A stretch of 20,007 nt of DNA from contig JBBSDV010000033.1 of the NCBI GenBank assembly GCA_038240335.1, forward strand, positions 1 to 20,007. Direction: 5' to 3'. This DNA comes from JBBSDV01 sp038240335. Lineage in GTDB: Bacteria > Chloroflexota > Dehalococcoidia > DSTF01 > JACRBR01. The notes below the pieces were generated by a model, which was given only the letters and a program-made list of their open reading frames with translations, had not been told where the DNA came from and searched no databases. Each line of letters begins with the position of its first letter. Position 1 is the stretch's first letter. Position numbers and translations under genes: made by a program. Positions 7,549 to 15,229 of this stretch are shown one piece after another.

Positions 7549-8730
7549 ATGGACTTTACAGACACACCCGAAGAGGCCGCGTTTCGCACGGAAGTGCGGA
7601 GCTTTATCCAGGCGGAGGCGCCCAAGCCGAAGCCAGGTATGAGCAGCGAGGAAGCGCTGGTTCAGAACTGGCAATTGAACCAGGAATGGTTCAAGAAGCT
7701 CGGCAAGAAGGGGTGGATTGCACCCGCATGGCCGAAAGAGTTCGGTGGCGCGTCGATGACGACGGTCGAGCAGTTCGTCTTCAACGAAGAGATGGCGCTC
7801 AACAAGGCGCCGCGGCCGATGCACATGATCATCGGACTCGGCATGGCAGGCCCGACGCTAATCGTCCACGGCACCGAGGATCAGAAGAAGAAGTACCTGC
7901 CAGGCATGCTGAAGGGCGAGGACATCTGGTGCCAGGGCTACAGCGAGCCGGGCGCCGGCTCCGACCTCGCAGCCCTACAGACCCGCGCCGTCCGGGATGG
8001 CGACGACTACGTGATCAACGGCCAGAAGATCTGGACGACGCTTGCCCACATGGCGCGCTACATGATCCTGCTGACCCGCACCGATCCCGATGCGCCGAAG
8101 CACCGCGGCATCACGTACTTCATCCTCGATATGAAGACGCCGGGCGTCGAGGTGCGGCCGCTGACGAACCTCGGCGGCGCCCACGAGTTCAACGAAGTCT
8201 TCTTCGATAACGTCCGCATCCCGAAGGACAACGTCATCGGCGAGGAGAATCGCGGCTGGTACGCCGCCGTCACGACGCTCGACTTCGAGCGCTCGAGTAT
8301 CGGCAGCGCCACCGGCATGAAGCAGCACGTCGAAGAGCTGATCGAGTACGCCAAGGCGCACGCCGACGACCCGACGAGCACGCTCAAGACGAACCCGCTG
8401 CTGCGCTATGAGCTGGCTGATCGCATGGTCGAGACCGAGGTCGCGCGGATGCTCTCGTACCGAGTCGCGTCGATGCAGTCGCGCGGGCTGATTCCAAACT
8501 ACGAGGCCTCTTCGCTGAAGCTCTTTTCGACCGAGCTGAACCAGCGCATCGCCAAGAGCGCGATCCACATCCTCGGCATGTATGGGCAACTCAAGGGCGA
8601 CGACGCGCCGACGCGCGGCCGCTGGGCCAGCACCTTCCTCCGCTCCGCCGCCTACACGATCGAAGGCGGTACCTCGGAGATCCAGCGCAACATCATCGCG
8701 CAGAGGGGGTTGGGGCTGCCACGCGACTAG
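7549..8730 (+). CDS. Acyl-CoA dehydrogenase 3 of the cluster
   Basis: Again 393 residues, with GAGGAG seven bases before the ATG. It has W-I-A-P-A-W-P-K-E-F-G-G (56-67), W-C-Q-G-Y-S-E-P-G-A-G-S-D-L (127-140) and E247 in VTTLDFERSS. The C-terminus is T-I-E-G-G-T-S-E-I-Q. A glutamate is present one residue before the usual E-G-T position, the only one among the five close paralogues, so it could use either geometry. The 42-bp gap before it contains a CCAGTCACCAGTCAC simple repeat. It is probably co-transcribed with its neighbours; the substrate cannot be read from the sequence. Confidence 0.94.
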   Translation: MDFTDTPEEAAFRTEVRSFIQAEAPKPKPGMSSEEALVQNWQLNQEWFKKLGKKGWIAPAWPKEFGGASMTTVEQFVFNEEMALNKAPRPMHMIIGLGMAGPTLIVHGTEDQKKKYLPGMLKGEDIWCQGYSEPGAGSDLAALQTRAVRDGDDYVINGQKIWTTLAHMARYMILLTRTDPDAPKHRGITYFILDMKTPGVEVRPLTNLGGAHEFNEVFFDNVRIPKDNVIGEENRGWYAAVTTLDFERSSIGSATGMKQHVEELIEYAKAHADDPTSTLKTNPLLRYELADRMVETEVARMLSYRVASMQSRGLIPNYEASSLKLFSTELNQRIAKSAIHILGMYGQLKGDDAPTRGRWASTFLRSAAYTIEGGTSEIQRNIIAQRGLGLPRD

Positions 8731-8838
8731 CACCGGTTACGGCGGATGGGACATGAGGAGCGCCAGCAGCGGCGACGGCGTGGCAGCAGCCTCACCTCCC
8801 ACCTCTCACCTCTCACCGCCCAATTCGGAGGCCGCACT

Positions 8839-10020
8839 ATGAGATTCACCTTCACACCCGAACAGCAGGCGTTCCGCGCCGAAGTCGATGCGTTTCTGGT
8901 AGAGGCGCTGCCTGCGGACTGGGAGGGGGCGGACAACGCCATCGACGACGAGTCGTACGAGTTCGGCCGTACGTTCCTGAAGAAACTGGCGCCGAAGAGG
9001 TGGATCGCGCCGGCCTGGCCGAAGGAGTACGGCGGGCTCGAGATGTCGTACTGGGATCAGGTGATCTACAACGAGGCGATGGGGTACGCTCGCGCGCCAA
9101 TCGTCAATACGGCCGCGGTCGGCTATCTCGGACCGACGATCATCCTCTATGGCAGCGACGAGCAGAAGCAGCAGCACCTCCCGGGCATCACGTCGGGCGA
9201 GGTCGTATGGTGTCAGGGCTACAGCGAGCCGAACTCGGGCTCGGATCTCGCATCGCTGCAGACGCGCGCGGTGCAGGACGGCGACGAGTTCATCATCAAC
9301 GGCCAGAAGATCTGGACGAGCCAGGCGCACTACGCCGACTGGATGTTCGTCCTCGCCCGCACCGACCCCGACGCGCCGAAGCACCGCGGCATCAGCTACT
9401 TCCTACTCGATATGAAGACGCCGGGGATTAGCGTGCGGCCGCTGATCAACATGGCGGGTGGCGAGGGCTTCAACGAGGTCTTTTTCGAGAATGTGCGCGT
9501 GCCGATCTCCGGCCTGCTCGGGGAACTGAACCGCGGTTGGTACATCGCGACAACGACGCTCGACTTCGAACGCTCGGCGCTCGGCGGCACGGCGCAGACA
9601 CAACGCTCGCTCGAAGACCTGACGCGTTTCGCTCAGAGCGAGCGTGATGGGGCGTCGGGCGCCCGGCTCTGGGACAAGCCGACAGTGCGGCACGCGATCT
9701 CTGATCTATGGATCTCGCTCGATGTGGCGCGGATGCTCTCGTACCGAGTGGTCAGCATGCAGGCGCGCGGCCTCGTGCCGAACTACGAAGCATCGATCAT
9801 CAAGATCTTCACGACCGACCTCGTCCAGAAGCAGGCGCGCGTCGGCCTCGGCATCATGGGAATGTACGGGGGCCTCTGGGGCGAGGGCCCGTGGGCGAAG
9901 CTCGGCGGTCGGTTCGCGAAGTCGTACGTCGGCACAGTCGGCACCGCCATCGCGGGAGGCACGACGGAGATCCAGCGCAATATCATCGCGCAGCGGGGGT
10001 TGGGGTTGCCGCGGCAGTGA
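8839..10020 (+). CDS. Acyl-CoA dehydrogenase 4 of the cluster
   Basis: I place the start at ATG 8839 (MRFTFTPEQQAF), seven bases after GGAGG, which gives 393 residues. A longer in-frame start at 8746 would add low-complexity residues encoded by an intergenic CACCTCT repeat. Motifs are W-I-A-P-A-W-P-K-E-Y-G-G (55-66), W-C-Q-G-Y-S-E-P-N-S-G-S-D-L (124-137) with Asn in place of the usual Gly, E244 in TTLDFERSA, and A-I-A-G-G-T-T-E-I-Q at the end. It lacks the E-G-T glutamate. A longer insertion (G-L-W-G-E-G-P-W-A) near residue 340 sets it apart from its paralogues. Its 3' end is followed by a repeat-rich gap and an inserted gene. Confidence 0.93.
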   Translation: MRFTFTPEQQAFRAEVDAFLVEALPADWEGADNAIDDESYEFGRTFLKKLAPKRWIAPAWPKEYGGLEMSYWDQVIYNEAMGYARAPIVNTAAVGYLGPTIILYGSDEQKQQHLPGITSGEVVWCQGYSEPNSGSDLASLQTRAVQDGDEFIINGQKIWTSQAHYADWMFVLARTDPDAPKHRGISYFLLDMKTPGISVRPLINMAGGEGFNEVFFENVRVPISGLLGELNRGWYIATTTLDFERSALGGTAQTQRSLEDLTRFAQSERDGASGARLWDKPTVRHAISDLWISLDVARMLSYRVVSMQARGLVPNYEASIIKIFTTDLVQKQARVGLGIMGMYGGLWGEGPWAKLGGRFAKSYVGTVGTAIAGGTTEIQRNIIAQRGLGLPRQ

Positions 10021-10048
10021 GTTCAGGGCGCTTGAGGCGTTTTCGGCT

Positions 10049-10787
10049 GAGGCTGGACGCAGGATGCTGGAAGCTGGATGTCTCGTTATGAAGCTTCGGC
10101 TTGAGGACTGATACATGGATGACGCGCGACGGTGTTAGAGACTGAGGCAGTTTCGGGCGGAAGTTGGACGTAGGACGTCTGGAAGCGCGATGTCTCATCG
10201 AGAAAGCTTCTGCGTGAACTGAACGAAGGATGCTGGATGTCTTATTGAGAAGCTTCTACCTGAGGATTGACCATGGATGACGCGAGGAAGCGCGGACCGA
10301 TTCGCAGCTTTCGGGACATCGAAGCGTATCAGCGGGGGAGAGCGTTGCAGCCGGTGATTTACAAGATCGCGGCGGCTTTTCCGGATATCGAGAAGTTCGA
10401 TCTCGCTGACCAAATGAGGCGTGCTTGCAAATCGGTCGTCACGAATATCGCGGAGGGATATGCGAAACGTGATTCGGTCGCGGAGTTTAAGAGGTTCCTC
10501 CGAATCTCAATGGGCTCGGCGAACGAAATGGAAGTGCATTTAGAGACGGCCGGTGAACTCGGCTACATCACGCGGGCGGAGTCAGCGAGGTTGATCGCTG
10601 AGTACCAGATCATTTGGGAAGCAATTGCATCGTCTCATCGAGAACTGGCAGAGGTTCGCATCCACTTCGCCGACAACGCGACCTTCCGCCTCGACACAAC
10701 CCGGAAAGCGCCGGGCGCCACGAAGCGCCAGTCGATAATCACCATTCAGTCCGTACGGCACCGATCCAGTATCCAGCGTCCAGCCTC
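10049..10787. mobile_element. Candidate mobile unit: inverted repeats around a four-helix-bundle gene
   Basis: A 23-bp sequence at 10049-10071 (core GAGGCTGGACGC) reappears reverse-complemented at 10765-10787 with 21 of 23 matches. Both lie in short-period CTGGA/TCCAG repeats, so part of the similarity may come from low complexity. Between them lies one gene of the S23/IVP family and degenerate copies of its leader. The unit splits a run of acyl-CoA dehydrogenase genes. No transposase is present and I see no certain target duplication, so mobility is a hypothesis. Confidence 0.4.
10060..10290 (+). repeat. Three degenerate copies of a leader segment
   Basis: The segment before the four-helix-bundle gene (CTGGATGTCT..GAAGCTTCT..CTGAGGA..ATGGATGACGCG, about 10230-10288) has an earlier copy at about 10073-10130 and a poorer one at about 10160-10222. 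The first copy even keeps ATGGATGACGCG but meets a stop after seven codons. This looks like repeated duplication of the gene's 5' end. Otherwise the 10021-10272 gap shows no gene. Confidence 0.6.
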
Positions 10788-10815
10788 CAGCTTCTGCCCG
10801 GAGGGACAACGATGA
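10273..10815 (+). CDS. Four-helix-bundle protein (S23/IVP family)
   Basis: ATG 10273 (GAGGA eight bases upstream) opens a 180-residue frame. Residues about 8-122 match the four-helix-bundle family first seen in 23S rRNA intervening sequences: SFRDIEAYQRG, QMRRACKSVVTNIAEGYAKR, then EFKRFLRISMGSANEMEVHLE. The usual length is near 120 residues. The last 50 or so residues are basic and low in complexity and are encoded partly by the TCCAG repeats that flank the gene, so they are probably not functional. The stop overlaps the start of the next dehydrogenase (ATGA). Relatives assist diversity-generating retroelements, but no reverse transcriptase or template repeat is nearby. The role in free-standing copies is not known; its presence within a catabolic operon looks like an insertion. 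Confidence 0.88.
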   Translation: MDDARKRGPIRSFRDIEAYQRGRALQPVIYKIAAAFPDIEKFDLADQMRRACKSVVTNIAEGYAKRDSVAEFKRFLRISMGSANEMEVHLETAGELGYITRAESARLIAEYQIIWEAIASSHRELAEVRIHFADNATFRLDTTRKAPGATKRQSIITIQSVRHRSSIQRPASSFCPEGQR

Positions 10816-12008
10816 ATTTCCGCGACACCCCCGAAGACGCCGCCTTCCGCGCCGAAGTGCGCGACTTCCTCGCGACGGAGATGCCGCACGACCTGCGGGC
10901 TGCTGACGACGCGATCCTCGGCGTAGGCATCGGCGAGGATGAGCGCGAACGGGGCTGGCTCAAGACGCTGGCGAAGCGGGGGTGGGTGGCGCCCGCATGG
11001 CCCGAGGCGTATGGCGGTGCAGGGCTCTCGGTCATGCAGCAGTTCATCTTCAACGAGGAGATGGCGCGGGCGGCGGCGCCGCGGCCGAACTTCCTCGCCA
11101 TCGGTCTCGCGGGACCCACGATCATCGTCCATGGGACGGAGGAGCAAAAGCACGAGCATCTCTCGGGTATCCTCTCTGGCGAAACATTCTGGTGCCAGGG
11201 ATTCAGCGAGCCGGGCGCGGGCTCCGACCTCGCATCGTTGCAGACGCGCGCCGTGCAGGACGGCGACGACTTCATCATTAACGGCCAGAAGATCTGGACA
11301 TCGGGCGCGCACCGGTCGCAGCGGATGATGCTGCTCGCGCGGACGGACAACGATGCGCCGAAGCACAAGGGCATCAGCTACTTCTTGCTGAACATGCAGT
11401 CGCCGGGGATCACCATCCGGCCGCTGACGAACATGGCCGATACGCCAAGCTTCAACGAAGTCTTCTTCGACAACGTGCGCGTGCCGAAAAGCGACATGCT
11501 CGGCGAGATAAACCGCGGCTGGTACGTGGCGACGACGACGCTCGACTTCGAGCGCTCCGGCATCATCAACGGCGTTAGCCTACAGCGGCTCGTGCGCGAG
11601 ATCGCCGCCTTCGCACGCGACGATCCGCAGCGGAGCAGGGGGTCGCTCGGCGACCACAGCGGATGGCAGTCGGTGCGCTACGAACTGGCCGACCGCGCCA
11701 TCGAAGCGGAGATCTCGATTGTCCTGTCGTACCGCGTCGTCACGATGCAGGCGAAGGGCATCGTGCCGAATCAGGAGGCGTCGATTACGAAACTCTTCGG
11801 CTCGGAGCTGGCGCAGCGGATCGCACGCACCGGTGTCAAGGTCGCCGGCATGTACGGACAGCTGACGGACGGCTCCCCCGCCGCGCCGCTCGGCGGCCGG
11901 CTCGACGCGCTGTATCGGATCGCTATCGGCTCGACGATCGCGGGCGGTACGAGCGAGATCCAGCGCAGCGTCATCGCCCAGCGCGGGCTCGGCCTGCCAC
12001 GGGCGTGA
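10812..12008 (+). CDS. Acyl-CoA dehydrogenase 5 of the cluster
   Basis: ATG 10812, seven bases after GGAGGG, gives 398 residues beginning MNFRDTPEDAAF, aligned with the other paralogues; an earlier in-frame start would extend back through the inserted gene and is rejected. Motifs are W-V-A-P-A-W-P-E-A-Y-G-G (58-69, Glu-Ala where the others have Lys-Glu), W-C-Q-G-F-S-E-P-G-A-G-S-D-L (127-140), E247 in TTLDFERSG and I-A-G-G-T-S-E-I-Q near the end. As in the other close paralogues, the E-G-T glutamate is replaced by glycine. Its start codon overlaps the stop of the inserted four-helix-bundle gene, so its translation may now depend partly on that gene. Confidence 0.93.
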   Translation: MNFRDTPEDAAFRAEVRDFLATEMPHDLRAADDAILGVGIGEDERERGWLKTLAKRGWVAPAWPEAYGGAGLSVMQQFIFNEEMARAAAPRPNFLAIGLAGPTIIVHGTEEQKHEHLSGILSGETFWCQGFSEPGAGSDLASLQTRAVQDGDDFIINGQKIWTSGAHRSQRMMLLARTDNDAPKHKGISYFLLNMQSPGITIRPLTNMADTPSFNEVFFDNVRVPKSDMLGEINRGWYVATTTLDFERSGIINGVSLQRLVREIAAFARDDPQRSRGSLGDHSGWQSVRYELADRAIEAEISIVLSYRVVTMQAKGIVPNQEASITKLFGSELAQRIARTGVKVAGMYGQLTDGSPAAPLGGRLDALYRIAIGSTIAGGTSEIQRSVIAQRGLGLPRA

Positions 12009-12182
12009 GAGGTGAGAGGCGGGATCGGCTGTGCGCGAATGGACACTGCGGATGCGGCATCCTGCCTGAAGGTTCGTCGACTCCTAGGGACGGGTTCGTT
12101 GGAACTGCCCCCCAGCGCTGGGAAGGCGAAGGAGCGCAGTTCTGACCGTGGAGGCCATGCCGCAGTTGCGCGAAGGAGCAGC

Positions 12183-12563
12183 ATGAGACGCATCGGGATC
12201 GCCGTGGTTATCGCGGTCGCCATTTACGCCGTCGCGATCGGCGTTGGCTCGCTGCTGTATGCGACGGGGGCGATTGCTACGGGCGCGACACACAACGACT
12301 GCGTCGACATCAAGCAGAATCTCGCGGTGCGGCTCGGCATCGATGAGGAAGACGTGCCTCAAAGCGAGATCGCACGCGAAACACAGGCGTGTCTCGATAC
12401 GCACGAGTTGACCGCGGGCGATGCGTTCCGCACCGAGTATCTGTTCTGGTCGGCATGGCCCGGTGCGATCTGCGCGCTGATTTTCCTCGCCTGGCCCATC
12501 TGGGCGCGCACGCTGCACAACCAGGAGCTCACCGACGATCTGTTGGAGACCAAGGGGACGTGA
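12183..12563 (+). CDS. Small two-helix membrane protein of unknown function
   Basis: ATG 12183, six bases after AAGGAG, opens a 126-residue frame. A first membrane helix spans about 4-27 and a second about 87-107. Between them lies a mostly acidic polar segment with two cysteines (40 and 70) that could form a disulfide if it faces outward. The C-terminal tail (RTLHNQELTDDLLETKGT) would be cytoplasmic together with the short basic N-terminus. I recognise no family. It lies 174 bp after one dehydrogenase gene and before another, on the same strand. A longer reading from 12012 lacks a good ribosome site and gives low-complexity residues, so I reject it. Confidence 0.7.
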   Translation: MRRIGIAVVIAVAIYAVAIGVGSLLYATGAIATGATHNDCVDIKQNLAVRLGIDEEDVPQSEIARETQACLDTHELTAGDAFRTEYLFWSAWPGAICALIFLAWPIWARTLHNQELTDDLLETKGT

Positions 12564-12847
12564 TGGGCTGGTGCGTTGGAAGTCGGACATTAGACGTCGG
12601 GATCGAGGCTCGTAGACACGAGGCTCATTCGCACGCCGAAGCTGGAAGCAGGACGCTGGAGTCCTGGATTTCCGAGCCCGCCGACCTGTCAACTCTTGGC
12701 GCGCATGGCCTGGCTGCAGCGACGGAGCTACACGTGAAAAACCGCGAATGACCTGAGCTCCGATTTCCGACTTCCGACCTCCAACGGCCTTCCCCATAAG
12801 GCGGATCAATTGCATAATCCAGAGCTAATCTTGAAAGGGGCGAATGA
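12564..12847. repeat. Intergenic gap with inverted low-complexity repeats
   Basis: No gene is visible in this 284-bp gap. GTTGGAAGTCGG at 12575-12586 is mirrored by CCGACTTCCGACCTCCAAC at 12767-12785. In between lies GAAGCTGGAAGCAGGACGCTGGA (around 12641-12663, in the same style as the repeats around the four-helix-bundle gene). It may be a decayed copy of the same kind of unit without cargo. Confidence 0.45.
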
Positions 12848-13972
12848 ATGGACCTGGGTCTCAGTGAAGAACAAGAACTGCTGAAGAACGCGGCGCGCGA
12901 CTTCCTCGAGAAGGAGTGCCCCGAATCTCTCGTGCGCGAGATGGAAGACGACGAGAAGGGCTACTCGCCCGATCTCTGGAAGAAAATGGCCGAGCAGGGC
13001 TGGCAAGGCCTTCTCATACCGGAGGAACTCGGCGGCGCAGGCTTCGGCTACCTCGACCTGATCATCCTCATCGAGGAGTTCGGCCGCGCGCTCGTGCCGG
13101 GTCCGTTCATCTCGACGCAGGTCGGCGGCGTGCTGCCGCTGCTCGAGGGCGGCACCGACCAGCAGAAGAGCTACGCCCTGCCGCAAATCGCGAGCGGCAA
13201 CGCCATCTGGAGCCTCGCTTACACCGAGCCCTCGGCGCGATTCGACACAGAGGGGGTGCAACTCGAGATCAAGGAGGACGGCAACGACCTCGTCCTTAAT
13301 GGCACCAAGCTGTTCATCCGCGATGCCAACGTCGCCGACTTCTTTACCGTGGTGGGCCGCCGGCCCGGCACGAGCGGCGATGACGGCATCGAGCTCGTCA
13401 TCGTCAATGCCAAGACCGAGGGCATCAGCCAGACGCAGCTCAAGACGATCGCCGCCGATAAGCAGGCGGAGGTGAAGTTCGAGAACGTCCGCGTTCTAAA
13501 GGCGAGCATCATCGCCGGCGGCGCGGCGTTGCTGAAGAAGATTCAGCGCAAGGCGACCGTGCTCGAGTGCGCATACCTCGTCGGTCTCGCCCAGATGGAC
13601 TTCGAGATCAGCGTGCAGTACGCGAAGGACCGCATCCAGTTCGGGCGGCCGATCGGCTCCTTCCAGGCGATCCAGCACAAGGCTGCGGACATGGTGACGG
13701 ACGTCGATGGCGCCCGCTTCATCATGTACCGCGCGGCGTGGTCGGTCGACCAGGACGAGGCCGACGCAGACATCAACGTCCACATGGCGAAGGCCTGGTG
13801 CAGCGAGGCGACACGCCGCGTCGTCGCACATGGTCAGCAGATCCACGGCGGCATCGGGTTCACAAAGGACTACAAGGTGCAGCTGTACTTCCGCCGCCAG
13901 AAGGCCTCCGAGCTCGCGTGGGGCGACGGCGACTTCCACCGAGAGCTCGTCGCTGCGGAGCTCGCGATTTAG
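12848..13972 (+). CDS. Acyl-CoA dehydrogenase 6, divergent short type
   Basis: This 374-residue protein starts at ATG 12848, seven bases after GAAAGGGG; a nearby ATG at 12844 is out of frame. It has the fold landmarks L-S-E-E-Q-E-L-L (5-12), I-P-E-E-L-G-G-A-G-F-G (58-67), W-S-L-A-Y-T-E-P-S-A-R-F-D (121-133), the helix with F-G-R-P-I-G-S-F-Q-A-I-Q-H-K-A-A-D-M, and Q-I-H-G-G-I-G-F-T. The C-terminus is W-G-D-G-D-F-H-R-E, without an E-G-T glutamate, and the D-F-E-R motif of the other five is also missing. This resembles the non-catalytic-type partner in mycobacterial alpha2-beta2 steroid acyl-CoA dehydrogenases. It may therefore pair with one or more of the upstream enzymes. The pairing is inference. 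Confidence 0.92.
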   Translation: MDLGLSEEQELLKNAARDFLEKECPESLVREMEDDEKGYSPDLWKKMAEQGWQGLLIPEELGGAGFGYLDLIILIEEFGRALVPGPFISTQVGGVLPLLEGGTDQQKSYALPQIASGNAIWSLAYTEPSARFDTEGVQLEIKEDGNDLVLNGTKLFIRDANVADFFTVVGRRPGTSGDDGIELVIVNAKTEGISQTQLKTIAADKQAEVKFENVRVLKASIIAGGAALLKKIQRKATVLECAYLVGLAQMDFEISVQYAKDRIQFGRPIGSFQAIQHKAADMVTDVDGARFIMYRAAWSVDQDEADADINVHMAKAWCSEATRRVVAHGQQIHGGIGFTKDYKVQLYFRRQKASELAWGDGDFHRELVAAELAI

Positions 13973-13997
13973 CTCGGGTCACGCATGCAAATTTGGA

Positions 13998-14024
13998 AAG
14001 AGCCGTCCATTCGGGGCGGCTCTT
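13998..14024 (+). terminator. Intrinsic terminator-like hairpin between converging genes
   Basis: AAGAGCCG and CGGCTCTT form a perfect 8-bp stem, extended inward by UCC pairing with GGG around a short loop. A pyrimidine run (CTTCCATCT) follows. It begins 25 bp after the last dehydrogenase stop and 43 bp from the end of the opposing methyltransferase gene, so it could serve both directions (AAAG on the other side gives CTTT). Confidence 0.75.
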
Positions 14025-14067
14025 CTTCCATCTCCGTCCGGCGTCGCCAACTTCATAGGCGGTAGGC

Positions 14068-14853
14068 TCAGGCTTTGATCGCGCGGGTGGCGAAGTAACC
14101 GGGCATGTACTTGGCGGTGATGCCGGCGTGGTGCGGCGCTTCCGCGAAGGCCGTCAGTACAAAGCCAGCCGCGAGCTGGCCGCCGATCTGCTCCGTCATG
14201 CTGTGGCTGTACTCCAGCGGCGCGTCGGCACCGACGAGGCGCGCGCGCTCCTCAGCGGTCACGTGCGTGAGGTCCGAGTACGGTAGCGCGTGCCGGACGA
14301 CGAGCTCGCCGCGCACGTCCTGCGCCTCCATGTCGAAGATGTACAGGTCTGGGTTCATGAATCCGGCGAGCAGCACGCCGCCCGATCGGAGGCCACGAAA
14401 GCATTCGGTCCACACGGGCGCGAGGTCGGGGCAGAAGAGGTTCGAGACCGGGTGCACAATCACGTCGAAACTCGCGTCGGCGAACGCGCTGAGGTCGCGC
14501 ATATCGCCGAGCACGGTCTTGATCGCGAGACCGTCGCGCTCCGCCACGAATCGATCCTGTGCGAGTTGCCTCGGTGAGTTATCGAAGACCGTGACGTTCG
14601 CGCCGGCTGCGGCGAGCACCGGCGCCTGCTGCCCGCCGCCGGATGCGAGGCAAAGCGTGTCGACGGCGCGCATTTCGGCGGGAAACCACGAACGGGAGAC
14701 CGGCTCGTGGCCGATGAGCACGATCGACCAATCGCCTTCACGCGCGCGGGCGATGACATCGGCATCAACGGGCTGCGTCCACTCGTTCGCTTCGTCGACC
14801 TGCTTGTCCCACGCCGCGCGATTGTGCGCGACGGGATCGATGTTGCTGTTCAT
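14068..14853 (-). CDS. Class I SAM-dependent methyltransferase
   Basis: I choose ATG 14853 (MNSNIDPVAHNRAAWD), giving 261 residues; the longer frame from 15090 passes through a dispersed repeat and has no family-like sequence. A Rossmann-type SAM site is visible: D-T-L-C-L-A-S-G-G-G-Q-Q (65-76, motif I), V-T-V-F-D-N-S at 87-93 with the ribose-binding acid, G-D-M-R-D (116-120) and F-D-V-I-V-H-P-V-S-N-L-F (129-140). N-R-A-A-W-D near the start is typical of small-molecule type-11 methyltransferases. The substrate is unknown. No Shine-Dalgarno is seen; TGCTATCGT ends only six bases before the ATG, so the mRNA may be leaderless. It is separated from dnaK by a strong hairpin and probably transcribed alone. 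Confidence 0.85.
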   Translation of the reverse strand: MNSNIDPVAHNRAAWDKQVDEANEWTQPVDADVIARAREGDWSIVLIGHEPVSRSWFPAEMRAVDTLCLASGGGQQAPVLAAAGANVTVFDNSPRQLAQDRFVAERDGLAIKTVLGDMRDLSAFADASFDVIVHPVSNLFCPDLAPVWTECFRGLRSGGVLLAGFMNPDLYIFDMEAQDVRGELVVRHALPYSDLTHVTAEERARLVGADAPLEYSHSMTEQIGGQLAAGFVLTAFAEAPHHAGITAKYMPGYFATRAIKA

Positions 14854-14957
14854 GCGATGACGATAGCACGGGAACGTCCGGGCGAGTCCCGGTGGGTGTA
14901 CCGCCGTCTTTGCTAGCGCGTACCGGGTATTGACAGAGAAACTAGGAGAGAAATCGT

Positions 14958-15014
14958 GTTTCCAGGGGACACACCGGTCCCCCGCGGAGGCGCTGCGCCT
15001 TCTGCACTCCCGCT
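14958..15014 (+). repeat. Dispersed double-hairpin repeat, copy A
   Basis: This copy runs from GTTTCCAGGGGACAC to TCTGCACTCCCGCT. It shares GGGGACAC, a GGAGGCGCTGCGCC core and TCTGCACTCC with three other copies in the window. A purine-rich lead (AGGAGAGAAA) precedes it. It occupies much of the 14854-15229 gap, which otherwise holds only a hairpin after dnaK. Confidence 0.8.
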
Positions 15015-15136
15015 GTTCGCGACGGCGCTTGTCCCTGTAGGCTCCATAGATTTGTCGGCGCGCAGGGTCGAGCCAGCTACCTTTCGACAATCGGAAGCAG
15101 CGCCGGTACGAGTAACGAACTTAGCAGTGATGTGAA

Positions 15137-15171
15137 CAACGGCGACGGAGCGGAGTGCTCCGTCGCCGTTG
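15137..15171 (-). terminator. Perfect 15-bp stem hairpin downstream of dnaK
   Basis: CAACGGCGACGGAGC and its exact reverse complement are separated by a 5-nt loop. The hairpin lies 58 bp after the dnaK stop. No T-tract follows on the minus strand, so it is either a T-less terminator or an mRNA 3'-stabilising structure. Confidence 0.6.
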
Positions 15172-15229
15172 CTAGCGTGTCGTTCGTGCTGGCTCTTGCG
15201 CCCATGCGCAAATCACCGGGCATCCGCCC

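Noticed and set aside
10049..10815. Diversity-generating retroelement (the four-helix-bundle protein resembles accessory proteins)
   Set aside because: No reverse transcriptase, no template/variable repeat pair and no adenine-biased region are present.
14854..15229. tRNA or other structured RNA in the gap beside dnaK
   Set aside because: The structure seen is explained by one repeat copy and a simple hairpin; no cloverleaf or T-loop motif is found.
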